64,000 nt of DNA, taken from Sphingobacterium endophyticum (GTDB lineage: Bacteria > Bacteroidota > Bacteroidia > Sphingobacteriales > Sphingobacteriaceae). The stretch spans positions 372,001 to 436,000 of the forward strand of contig NZ_SMMI01000004.1 of the NCBI RefSeq assembly GCF_009733535.1, given 5' to 3'. The notes under the pieces are model-generated. The model did not search any database. It saw only the letters and a program-made list of their open reading frames with translations, and was not told where the DNA came from. Positions 33,501-42,457 of the stretch are shown here, one piece after another; positions within the stretch are counted from its first letter, which is position 1, and each line of letters starts with the position of its first letter. The position numbers and the translations under genes were made by a program.

Positions 33501-36449
33501 GATAATAAAATAGATTTCGAAACTATCTATATCCCTATTGAAAAGGACATAAAGGAAAAAATGACTTTTAAAGTCGAATCATTTAGAGATAAAATCACAC
33601 CAAACCAGAAAGAACGATGGAGTTTTTCTATCAATAATAACCAAGCAATTGCAGAAGTTTTGGCTAGTATGTATGATTCTTCTTTAGATGTTTTCAGGTC
33701 TAATAATTATGACCATAGTCTGGATCAATATTATTATCGAGTACCTCATTATGAATACTATTATCTGAAGGATGAATTCCATAATAATGATTATTCCATC
33801 AGTTTATTTAAAAGGAAATCGGAAAAAAACCTGCAAAAATTCGGTGTTCCATTGATATTTAATTATGGCCTTTGGAGATCTGACAATTTTCTGTCTTCGA
33901 ATAATTTTTCAAATCTAAAACTTGCTTTTTCAAATGAAGGAGAACTTCAAGAGGTTGTTGTTGTAGGGCTACAAGGTCAAGTTGCGGGACTTTCTGCGCT
34001 ACCTAATGAGATCCGAGTCCGAGGTGTGAGTACTATAAATCATTCTGAACCTCTTATTATTTTAAATGGAAATATTATATCTAAGGATGAATTTGATAAA
34101 ATTAATAAGAGCCAAATCAAATCATATGATATTCTGAAGACAGAAGCTGCTACTGCAATTTTTGGGTCTCGAGCTGCCAATGGGGTAATTGTAATTGAAA
34201 CGCTAAGTTCTCAAAGACAAGAAATCGACATTTCCAGCATTAAAGTTAGATCGGATTTAAAAGAAACTGCCTTTTTCCTCCCTGAATTATATACGGATAA
34301 GCAGGGAAATGTTTCATTTGAATTTGAAGGCCCTGAATCATTGACCAATTGGAAGTTGTTATTATTTGCCCATACAAAAGATATGAGAATTGGTCATGAA
34401 TCTTTCTTTTCCAAAACTCAAAAACAATTGATGGTAAGACCGAACTTACCAAGATATTTTAGAGAAGGGGATGAAATTGTCATAAAAAATGAAATTCAAA
34501 ATTTAAGTGACGAGATTCAAGAAGGGATTGCCAGCATTGAACTCATCAACCCAATAAACAATGAAAACATCAGTCAATATTTTTTGAAAGACTCAACGAA
34601 AGTAACCTTTTCAGTAGATTCGAAGAATAATAGTTTGGTTGAATGGAGGTTGAAAATTCCTGAAGGATTTGAAAATATCAGGGTAAAGATAGTGGCTGGT
34701 TCCAATCAGCTTTCAGATGGTGAACAATCAGATATTCCTATTCTATCAAATAAAATATTAATTACAGACACAGAAAAAATTATATTAAAGTCGAATGAAG
34801 AAAAATCATTTCAGATTTTATCACAAGGGAAGGATAATATCCAAGCCAAAATACAAGTTCAAAGCAATCCTATCCTTGAAGTTATTTCTGGACTGGAATA
34901 TTTAGCCTCCTATCCATATGAATGTACTGAACAGTTAAGCAGCAGATGGTTCAGTTTAAAGATGATTCAATATATAGATAAAAACTACCCGGAAATTTCT
35001 AATTATTTCAAAAATTTGAAACCAAATAGTGAGCAGACTAAACTGGAATCAAACTTAGAAATGAGTTCTATGAAGATTGAGGAAATGCCTTGGTTAAAAA
35101 CGATAGAAAACGATGAACAGAAGTTAGAATCTCTAGGGAGGTTATTTAACTCAAACATCCATAATGAACTTAATAAAATTGAAGATAAAATTATAAAGAG
35201 TCAGTCAAATAATGGTGGATTTCCATGGTTTGAAGGCGGAAAATCCAATACAAATATTTCAACTAGAATTCTTGAAATATATTCTAAAGTTTTAACCTTA
35301 GATGAATCATTAATTAATCAAAAAATCAAGACGAGTGCCTTAAAACTAAGCGGATTTTTAGATGTAGACACGAATATCATTGGCTCAAAATCAAACGACA
35401 ATCTGAGACTGGATTATCTATATGCTAGAAAAGGGTGGAATGATTTGTTAGCTATACCAAGAGACAATTTAGAGAAAATGAAGGCAACAATATCTTCAGC
35501 TGCAACAAGTTCAGCTGCAAGACCTGCTGGATTAGCTGCAAAAGCATGGATGGTTAATGGGCTTTTTGGAACAAAGACTGGGCAAGACGAAATCCTGAAC
35601 AGATTAAACCAAGAAGCAATTATTGATGACACTAAAGGAATGTACTGGAAAACTAATGAAGAACGCTATAATTCAAATAGCTTGCATGCCTATCTGCTGG
35701 AGGCATATTTACTAAATAATCCGTCAAAATTAAAAGCTATTAGCCAATGGCTCTATTTTAAAAAGGAATCAAACTATTGGACCAGTACATGGCAAACGGT
35801 TGATGCAGTATTTGCGTTATTAATAACCAATAATCCAAAGGACTTTCAACTAGAGAACAATATTAATGTTTTTATAAATTCGAAACCGACAAACAATGAT
35901 AACGGGTTACTAGGTCAGTTTAGCAAAACAATTCAACCTTCAGACTTAAAAGAAAATATAATTATCAAGCTACATAACACGAATGACAGGCCATTGCTTG
36001 GAGGGATATATCACCAATATTTCGAGGACCTCAATAAGGTGAATTCAAGAAAAAATTCAATATCTGTGGAAAAGTCTTTTCAAGTTATGAGAAATGGCAA
36101 ATGGGTTGAAACCTCTGAAGCAAATCTTGGCGAGAAGATTAAAATTGTCATCAGGGTTATTAACGATCAAAACCTGGAATATGTTCATTTAAAGGATAGC
36201 AGACCGGCTGCTGTAGAGGCAATATACAAACCTTCAGGCTATCAATACTGGGGGAAATATTATTTCAGCAATAAGGATGCATCTAGCAATTTCTTTTTTG
36301 ATTCATTGCCGAAAGGGGAACAAACCTATGAATATGAAGTAACTGCAAATAATGTCGGTATATTTAATTCAGGAATAAGTACTATTGAATGTATGTATGA
36401 CCCAACCATAAATGCCAGGTCGAACAATAAGGTGCTTATCATAAAATAG
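30549..36449 (+). CDS. Giant alpha-2-macroglobulin-like protein with a TonB-plug-like module
   Basis: The 1966-residue protein opens with a signal peptide (MKYLIWILLFLYPFYTHSQ). It shows the Bacteroidota alpha-2-macroglobulin order: an N-terminal helical region, macroglobulin beta domains (with the MG2-like EFLDRKIYRPGQPLYFKGILYH near residue 550), the VRSDLKETAFFLPELYTDKQG block that follows the bait region, and the thioester motif YPYECTEQ with the Cys near 1459. Between about residues 1132 and 1220, at the bait-region position, lies a segment resembling a SusC/TonB-receptor plug: EVVVVG, RVRGVSTINHSEPLIILNG, and YDILKTEAATAIFGSRAANG. Such proteins are thought to trap proteases in the periplasm or at the surface. 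It is followed by a close paralogue 130 bases downstream. Confidence 0.88.
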   Translation: MKYLIWILLFLYPFYTHSQELIKNISNESKFSEIDRLIKIKNFEQTLPIIADIKSNSLKSKDYSSWLRAYLAEMNVLQVNSTVERTFEKVDSVFQQSVQTSNPLIKDILYNFYASYLQEFIGKTLTKSQHSFLTAPYSEKVRRIDSLYNLSLAHKDILQKEKISNWKGMFLNAEESLILPTLYHYNLFNYITFQSSLSEPDSKKIELLLNENIAFNKNNGYNDASAYFLSQFNSSLLNTEYSRKIRSIVKNFKGDYSAFLLSELAIYYNQRNQSDSALNVIQEARELFPKSPWIKNIEQVYNIIKEASIDIEHDYFIPSREYNPIQLTLKNIDSLYIRVYNTSINPNEIKIYSSKYDSLTNQVSLNASIQYEEVIAVNSPLAKEVNTVYKINPLNYGRYTVHISNNREFKDDGIFKEVGIIEFQVTDLFISATLEKEGNTYSTFQGLIINRKTGNPYANKKLSFYEVSKDKPIKLKRQLSSNSLGHFKFKTNDKKDIEELDSYELYIEDEGQLIDLFNLNNIEEHLIDNLDLEYNDEEDGIFLLEFLDRKIYRPGQPLYFKGILYHDLLGKQKVLSNKNITVYLKDANRKTIDSITLKTNEYGSINGIFNIPKQTLNGNFHLNYMYKKESLANSSFQVEEYKRPTFKVNFEKNKETYTHQDTAKFVALVESYSGVPISNATVNYKITATSNSGLVVDWVVIEGSAQSNVEGKIQLNFPLNDSMLLQKDNFTINYSADVISQTGESHSANGSYKFSTKPWEIEIESLSLVEEQKFKRLKILTSNQNGSPLKFSGEVKIYKIETADVILPKIPNRIFKLGDFHLLSISEYQKYFPNYFDKNELETPKKNAILSFEFDTEKTEEYKIDSTLFTYGDYEVQALSIIDGDSIISTKRIQVYEPSTMKSTENRFLRYKLDKISYKKGEKAKITIFSDLKNIENLFLFTETFPGRKSTEILKWHDGRIDLEIPITNSEIDQKVFRRILLIKDNKIDFETIYIPIEKDIKEKMTFKVESFRDKITPNQKERWSFSINNNQAIAEVLASMYDSSLDVFRSNNYDHSLDQYYYRVPHYEYYYLKDEFHNNDYSISLFKRKSEKNLQKFGVPLIFNYGLWRSDNFLSSNNFSNLKLAFSNEGELQEVVVVGLQGQVAGLSALPNEIRVRGVSTINHSEPLIILNGNIISKDEFDKINKSQIKSYDILKTEAATAIFGSRAANGVIVIETLSSQRQEIDISSIKVRSDLKETAFFLPELYTDKQGNVSFEFEGPESLTNWKLLLFAHTKDMRIGHESFFSKTQKQLMVRPNLPRYFREGDEIVIKNEIQNLSDEIQEGIASIELINPINNENISQYFLKDSTKVTFSVDSKNNSLVEWRLKIPEGFENIRVKIVAGSNQLSDGEQSDIPILSNKILITDTEKIILKSNEEKSFQILSQGKDNIQAKIQVQSNPILEVISGLEYLASYPYECTEQLSSRWFSLKMIQYIDKNYPEISNYFKNLKPNSEQTKLESNLEMSSMKIEEMPWLKTIENDEQKLESLGRLFNSNIHNELNKIEDKIIKSQSNNGGFPWFEGGKSNTNISTRILEIYSKVLTLDESLINQKIKTSALKLSGFLDVDTNIIGSKSNDNLRLDYLYARKGWNDLLAIPRDNLEKMKATISSAATSSAARPAGLAAKAWMVNGLFGTKTGQDEILNRLNQEAIIDDTKGMYWKTNEERYNSNSLHAYLLEAYLLNNPSKLKAISQWLYFKKESNYWTSTWQTVDAVFALLITNNPKDFQLENNINVFINSKPTNNDNGLLGQFSKTIQPSDLKENIIIKLHNTNDRPLLGGIYHQYFEDLNKVNSRKNSISVEKSFQVMRNGKWVETSEANLGEKIKIVIRVINDQNLEYVHLKDSRPAAVEAIYKPSGYQYWGKYYFSNKDASSNFFFDSLPKGEQTYEYEVTANNVGIFNSGISTIECMYDPTINARSNNKVLIIK

Positions 36450-36579
36450 AATTTGAGGGTATCAATGGTTGATAATTGATCAAATAATCAAAAAAAATAA
36501 TTTTCTATAATTTATGGAAACTAAAGGTTATCTGCATCTGTTGAGGAAACAGGTTACTCATTCAATGAAGTTATTGCAT

Positions 36580-39500
36580 ATGAAAAAAATATTTTTGCTA
36601 GTCATAACGCTTGCACCTATACTATTATTTGGCCAACAAACTAAAACGGACCCTATGATTACAAAAAAATGGAAGGAGGTTGAAAGATTAATTTCAATTG
36701 GCAACTATTTGGAGACTTCAGCATTGCTTGCTGACATTAAAGCACATGCTAAAAAAACCAAAGACGAACCGATGGAGATTCGTGCAATTTTAGCCGAGAG
36801 CCAAATGCTAAAAGTAAATTCAACGAGTGATGACTTTTTTGATAAGGTAGAGAAGTTTTTTCAGGATAATATTAAACAATCTGCTCCTATTCAAAAAAAC
36901 ATACTCAATAGTTTCTATGCCCAATTTTTAGGAAGTAACCTGGACTATTACAGTGAATCAAAGAATAAGTTCTTATCTGCTGATCGAAAAACAAAATATG
37001 CCATCATCGATTCCCTCTTCAATCATTCCATTGAAAACAAAGAACAGCTATTAGCTCAGCCTATCGAAAGTTGGAAAAGTTTATTTTCTGATTCAAATAA
37101 TCTTTCACTCAGCCCTACTCTCTATCATTTTAATATAAATCCTTATCTAGCCTTTTTAAGACTTGATCAGAAAAATAATAGCAAAAGAATTGAGGAATTA
37201 ACCAAAGAGCTATTCGCGATTAATGAAAAAGCTGGATATAATGATGCCAACTCTTATCTATTAGCGAATAATGTATATTTTAATAATAGAAATTATGAGG
37301 ATTATATTAAGGCATACAAAGCAGTCATTGCAAAGAATAAAAGTAATTACAATGCATTTATCTACACCTTAATTGCTAATCTATATCAGCAGCAAAATAA
37401 TGGATTGAAAAAAGCAGTTGAAACATTAGAACTTGCTAAAAAAGAATATCCCAATTCGCCATGGATAAAAGATGTGATTTTGATTCAGAATGTTTTAAAG
37501 ATGCCTGAAATCCGAGTAACAAATTCTGCGGTAATCCCTTCAAATGAATATAGTCCGCTACCATTAATGGTCAGAAATACTGAAAAAATTTATATCAAGG
37601 TCTATAATACAACCAACACCCCAAAGAACTTCAAAAATTTTGAGGTAAAACTGGATAGTGTAAGTAAGAAAGTTAGTGTAAATGCAAATGAAGTATATTC
37701 TGAAGAAGTAGCATTAAAATCTTATGATGACTACATTCAACATTCGACTATTTACAAACTTAACCCTTTACCCTATGGCAATTACGTTCTTTTGATTTCA
37801 AACAATGTGGACTTCATTGATGACGGACAATTTAAAACAACATCAAGTAGCAGTTTTGTGGTGAGTGACCATTTTATAACCACCGAAATGGTCAATGGAA
37901 GTGAAAAATCAAAGGATTTTACAGGGTTAATTGTAAACCGAAAAACTGGTATTGAATATGGTCATCAACCCATTGAAATCTATGATGTAAATTCAGGCAA
38001 ATTACCAAAGATTCGTCATCAGGTAAAAACTAATTCTGTAGGTGAATTTGTGGTTAAGCTTGCTAATGAGGATTCCTATAGATACGAATCTGAAGTTCAG
38101 ATTTATCTGCAGAAAGAAAAACAATTAATACCGATTGGTCGATCGAATTATTATAACAATCCTATCAGGAAAGATCTCAAAGAGGAACAGATTAATACAA
38201 GAATTATGACCGACCGAGCTATTTATAGACCTGGTCAAAAGATATATTTTAAAGGGATTGTATTTAGCAGCAATTTATTGGCGGGGAAGATTATAGAAGG
38301 AAAGAATGTTGAGGTTGTTTTAAATGATGCGAATGGTCAAAAAGTAGATTCCTTAAAATTGACAACGAATGGGTTTGGCTCAGTGAATGGTGAGTTTACC
38401 ATTCCCAATAACATCTTAGCAGGAGGTTTTAACATCCTGGTATTAGAAAACAAACAGCAGATTGGGTTCCATTACCTTCGGGTTGAGGAATATAAAAGAC
38501 CTACGTTTAGTGTAAAATTTGACACAAACAAAGAGACCTATAAGCGTACAGACGTTGCTGAATTCTCCGGATCAGCAGAGTCCTTATCAGGAGCTAAATT
38601 GGCAGGTGCTACAGTGAATTATAAAGTTCAAATATCATCATATGGAATAAGAAGTGCTAACTTCACCCTTTTGGATAGTTCGGTTATTGCAGATGATCAA
38701 GGAAAATTTAAAATCCTCATTCCTCTGGAAGACACTTCATTAGTCAAGTTGGAGAATTTCAATATCAGCGTTCAGGCAGAGGTTGTGAATCAGACCGGAG
38801 AAATGCAGAGAGCAAGCACTTTTTATTCATTTTCGGATAAACCTTGGGTGATTAATATTATGAATCCAGGATCAATTGAAGCTGGTAAATGGGATTCTTT
38901 AGAAATAAGAACCGTCAATCAGAATAATCAACCGCTAAAATTTGCTGGTGAGGTTCGGATTTATAAATATCCGGAACCTTCTATAACAGTTCCAAAAAAC
39001 TTTTCAAACATCTTTGCCAATTTGGATTATAACTTGCTGAGCATTGCTGATTATAAAAAGTATTTCCCCAATCAATTTGATGAATCGCTGTTAAATGTCA
39101 AAGAAGCGGAATTGATTAAAACCTATTCATTTGACACAAGAGACACAGCCATTATTAAGATAGATCCGGAGTTATTCAATAAAGGGAATTACCGAATTGA
39201 AGCAATTTCCATACAAGGAAAAGATACTGTTCGAAGTGAAAATAATATCAGTATCTATGACCCTGTCACCAAGAAAACAAGTGATCATGATTTTCTTTCC
39301 TACAATTATGATCGGGAAAGTTATGGGCTGAACGATCAAGTAAAAGTCACCTTCTATACCGATAATAAGAATGCCAAAGAGATCTTTATCTTTCAGAGTA
39401 ATTTCTTAGGGAAATTAGAAACATTGACCATTCCGATTAAAAATGGCAAGGCTACCTATGATTTCCTTTTAGACAAGGATAAATTTGAAAGGTCTTATAA

Positions 39501-42381
39501 ACTTGAGGCTCTTCTGATAGTTGAGAATAAACTTGAAAATGTTTCTGTCAATATTCCAATAAAAGGGAAGGATCAGGATTTTATTATTAAGATCAATACT
39601 TTTAGGGACAAGATTCTACCAGGAACTAAAGAAAAATGGAGCTTTAACATCCTTCAAAAAGATAAAGTTGTTCCTGCAGAAGTGCTTGCGACGATGTATG
39701 ATATGTCTCTTGATGTTTTTGGCGGAAACTATTATGCAGCCTACTTTGACAGGCAATATCCTAGTTATTATAGAAGCTTTTATAATCTTCCAAACCAATT
39801 CTATAGGAAAAATTTTTCATCTGATTTTTCAGGAGGATATTTTGAGGGAACAACCTTAGGGAATGAGCTTCCAAAGGTAAATAATTACGATTTATGGACA
39901 TATTATTGGCTTCAAAGCCAGGATTACTTCCCTGAATTAAGCGTATTTGATGAATTGTCAATGAAGGTCAGTGGTTCAGTAACTGGGTCTACTTTTGGAG
40001 TCCCTGACGCTGCGCCAGCAATGGACAGACAACGCACCATACATCAAATGGCACCTGCGGGTTCCATTGCTAATAAGCAATATGGTCTTGAAGCTGTTTC
40101 AGAAGAATCAATGCATGAGCCTCCTACAGTAACAGCAGATGCAGAAACAAAAATAGACCTTGGACAGGTAGATGTACGCAGTAACCTTCAGGAAACAGCG
40201 TTCTTCTATCCTAATCTCTATACAGATAAGGAAGGGAACATCAGTTTTGAATTTGAAAGCCCAGAGGCATTAACGAAATGGAAGATTCTCCTATTTGCCC
40301 ATGGCAAAAACCTGGAGGTAGGATCAAATCAATTCTATACTCAAACGCAGAAGCAATTGATGGTTAGGCCAAACCTACCAAGGTATTTTAGGGAGTCTGA
40401 TGAGATTGAAATAATTGCTCAGGTTCAAAATTTAAGTGATAAAGTTCAAAAAGGTCAGGCAAAAATCGAGATCATTGACCCTGTAGACAATTCTATTATT
40501 ACTGACAAATTTATAATCGGTTCTGAAACAGTTGATTTTTCAGCAGAAAAAACCAATAACAGCACAGTTTCATGGAAGATAAAAGTTCCGGAGGGCTACC
40601 CAAGTGTGCAGGTGAAGGTTATTGCTGCTAGCGAAGAATTTTCGGATGGTGAGATTCAAGAATTGCCAATTCTCTCCAATAAAGTGTTGATTTCTGAAAC
40701 TGAAAAAATAACGCTAAAAGCTGGAGCAAGCGAAGAATTTAAAATCAATTCTCAAGGAAAGAACAATCTTCAAGCAAAGGTTCAGGTTCAAAGCAACCCT
40801 ATTTTGGAGATTATCTCAGCGATTGACTATCTTAAAAACTATCCATATGAGTGTACCGAGCAGACTACTAGCAAGTGGTTTGGCTATAAAATGGTTCAAT
40901 ATATTGGAAAACATTACCCAGCGATTTCAGAATACTTCAAATCAATAAACACAAGTGAGACCAAAAGCAGATTGGAAGAAAATGCGCAATTGAGTGAATT
41001 GAAACTCCAGGAAATGCCTTGGTTGAGAGATATTCAGCATGATGATCAGAAATTAAAGCAATTGGCTGAACTGTTTAATTCAAATATTGAAGCTGATTTG
41101 AAAGTCATGGAACAAAAGCTGCTTAAGAGTCAATTGGATAACGGTTCATTTCCTTGGTTCGAGGGTGGTAAATCAGATTCTTATATATCCATGCGGATCT
41201 TGGAAGTTGTTGGAAAGGTATATAACCTGGATCATTCCTTGATAAATAATGGAGTAAGAACAGGCATGGTCAATCTTTCTAAATATTTGGATCAGGACAC
41301 TAGCATTACGAAGGAAAAGGCATCTGCAAGTCTGGCTTTAGATTATCTATACGCCCGTCATTTCTGGAATGCAGAGGTCAAAGTCCCAGAAAAAAATGTA
41401 ACTGCTCTGAAGGCAAAAATTGCAAAAGCACCGCTTATTACAGCGAAGGGCCCTGCAGGTTATGCCGCAAAAGCATGGATCGTAAACCAATTATTCGGTG
41501 CGGGTAAGGAATCTAACGAGATTAAGAATAGGATTCAACAGGAGGTGATTTTAGATCCGGACAAAGGGATGTATTGGGAAAGCAACGGTAAAGCCTATAA
41601 TGACATTAGTCTTCACAGTTATGTGTTGGAAGCATATAAGCTTTATGACCCTAGCAAGCTGACCCAGATCAGCCAGTGGATTTTCTATAGAAAAGAGGCA
41701 AACTATTGGAGAAGTACCTGGATGACAGTGGATGCTATCTATAGCTTGCTATTGACTAACAATCCAAAAGATTTCAGTCTAAAAAATAGTGTAACCGTAT
41801 TGGTCGATAACCAAAATACTGTTATGGATTCCGTTGTACTTGGTCAGGTTTCTAAAACCTTCAACAAAGAAGAATTAAATAGCGACAAGTCTGTAAAAAT
41901 TGAGAATCATAATGACAGGACAGTTTTTGGTGGAATCTTCCATCAATATTTTGTACCGGTTTCGGAAGTGAAAAGTTCAGTCAATGATATCAAGATCAGT
42001 AAGGAATACCAGGTTGAAAGGAATGGTAAATGGGTTGAAAGCAATCAAGCAAAGCTTGGTGAAAGGATTAAGGTTGTGATCACGGTAATCAATGACCAGA
42101 ACTTAGAATATGTGCATCTTAAGGACAGTCGTCCTGCAGGAGTCGAACCTGAGTTTGTTCCTTCAGGATATAGTTGGAGAAATAATTATTACTTCACCCT
42201 GAAAGATGCCTCTACGAATTATTTCTTCAATAGCTTATTCAAAGGCAAACGAACTTATGAATACTTTGTAAAGGCGAATAACCTTGGGGTATTTAATTCG
42301 GGAGTGACCAGTATCGAGAGCATGTATGACCCTACGGTGAATTCAAGATCTGATAATAAGGTAATCACTATCGTAAAGTAA
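36580..42381 (+). CDS. Giant alpha-2-macroglobulin-like protein, second paralogue
   Basis: The 1933-residue protein starts at 36580 (MKKIFLLVITLAPILLFGQQ, a good signal peptide); the frame extends 22 codons upstream without signal character. The architecture parallels its neighbour: helical N-terminus, macroglobulin domains with TDRAIYRPGQKIYFKG, VRSNLQETAFFYPNLYTDKEG after the bait region, and YPYECTEQ with the thioester Cys near residue 1425. The bait position (about residues 1125-1190) holds an Ala/Met/Pro/Ser-rich, flexible sequence in place of the plug-like module seen in the first copy. The C-terminal VHLKDSRPAGVEP and GVTSIESMYDP blocks are nearly identical in both, so the genes arose by tandem duplication. 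A bidirectional terminator follows. Confidence 0.9.
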   Translation: MKKIFLLVITLAPILLFGQQTKTDPMITKKWKEVERLISIGNYLETSALLADIKAHAKKTKDEPMEIRAILAESQMLKVNSTSDDFFDKVEKFFQDNIKQSAPIQKNILNSFYAQFLGSNLDYYSESKNKFLSADRKTKYAIIDSLFNHSIENKEQLLAQPIESWKSLFSDSNNLSLSPTLYHFNINPYLAFLRLDQKNNSKRIEELTKELFAINEKAGYNDANSYLLANNVYFNNRNYEDYIKAYKAVIAKNKSNYNAFIYTLIANLYQQQNNGLKKAVETLELAKKEYPNSPWIKDVILIQNVLKMPEIRVTNSAVIPSNEYSPLPLMVRNTEKIYIKVYNTTNTPKNFKNFEVKLDSVSKKVSVNANEVYSEEVALKSYDDYIQHSTIYKLNPLPYGNYVLLISNNVDFIDDGQFKTTSSSSFVVSDHFITTEMVNGSEKSKDFTGLIVNRKTGIEYGHQPIEIYDVNSGKLPKIRHQVKTNSVGEFVVKLANEDSYRYESEVQIYLQKEKQLIPIGRSNYYNNPIRKDLKEEQINTRIMTDRAIYRPGQKIYFKGIVFSSNLLAGKIIEGKNVEVVLNDANGQKVDSLKLTTNGFGSVNGEFTIPNNILAGGFNILVLENKQQIGFHYLRVEEYKRPTFSVKFDTNKETYKRTDVAEFSGSAESLSGAKLAGATVNYKVQISSYGIRSANFTLLDSSVIADDQGKFKILIPLEDTSLVKLENFNISVQAEVVNQTGEMQRASTFYSFSDKPWVINIMNPGSIEAGKWDSLEIRTVNQNNQPLKFAGEVRIYKYPEPSITVPKNFSNIFANLDYNLLSIADYKKYFPNQFDESLLNVKEAELIKTYSFDTRDTAIIKIDPELFNKGNYRIEAISIQGKDTVRSENNISIYDPVTKKTSDHDFLSYNYDRESYGLNDQVKVTFYTDNKNAKEIFIFQSNFLGKLETLTIPIKNGKATYDFLLDKDKFERSYKLEALLIVENKLENVSVNIPIKGKDQDFIIKINTFRDKILPGTKEKWSFNILQKDKVVPAEVLATMYDMSLDVFGGNYYAAYFDRQYPSYYRSFYNLPNQFYRKNFSSDFSGGYFEGTTLGNELPKVNNYDLWTYYWLQSQDYFPELSVFDELSMKVSGSVTGSTFGVPDAAPAMDRQRTIHQMAPAGSIANKQYGLEAVSEESMHEPPTVTADAETKIDLGQVDVRSNLQETAFFYPNLYTDKEGNISFEFESPEALTKWKILLFAHGKNLEVGSNQFYTQTQKQLMVRPNLPRYFRESDEIEIIAQVQNLSDKVQKGQAKIEIIDPVDNSIITDKFIIGSETVDFSAEKTNNSTVSWKIKVPEGYPSVQVKVIAASEEFSDGEIQELPILSNKVLISETEKITLKAGASEEFKINSQGKNNLQAKVQVQSNPILEIISAIDYLKNYPYECTEQTTSKWFGYKMVQYIGKHYPAISEYFKSINTSETKSRLEENAQLSELKLQEMPWLRDIQHDDQKLKQLAELFNSNIEADLKVMEQKLLKSQLDNGSFPWFEGGKSDSYISMRILEVVGKVYNLDHSLINNGVRTGMVNLSKYLDQDTSITKEKASASLALDYLYARHFWNAEVKVPEKNVTALKAKIAKAPLITAKGPAGYAAKAWIVNQLFGAGKESNEIKNRIQQEVILDPDKGMYWESNGKAYNDISLHSYVLEAYKLYDPSKLTQISQWIFYRKEANYWRSTWMTVDAIYSLLLTNNPKDFSLKNSVTVLVDNQNTVMDSVVLGQVSKTFNKEELNSDKSVKIENHNDRTVFGGIFHQYFVPVSEVKSSVNDIKISKEYQVERNGKWVESNQAKLGERIKVVITVINDQNLEYVHLKDSRPAGVEPEFVPSGYSWRNNYYFTLKDASTNYFFNSLFKGKRTYEYFVKANNLGVFNSGVTSIESMYDPTVNSRSDNKVITIVK

Positions 42382-42395
42382 TTTCCTTTTAAAAT

Positions 42396-42441
42396 AAAAA
42401 ATCCTTCTGATTGGCCTATGGGTTATCAGAAGGATTTTTTT
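42396..42441. terminator. Bidirectional terminator between the A2M pair and hppA
   Basis: AAAAAATCCTTCTGAT (42396-42411) pairs with ATCAGAAGGATTTTTTT (42425-42441), with T tracts on both strands. It lies between convergent genes. Confidence 0.9.
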
Positions 42442-42457
42442 ATGGAATAAAGTTTAT

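Noticed and set aside
33942..34215. Frameshift or assembly join of a SusC gene into the A2M gene
   Set aside because: The reading frame stays open on both sides, the flanking A2M blocks are in order, and the plug-like sequence is divergent from the local SusC, so a natural domain is more likely.
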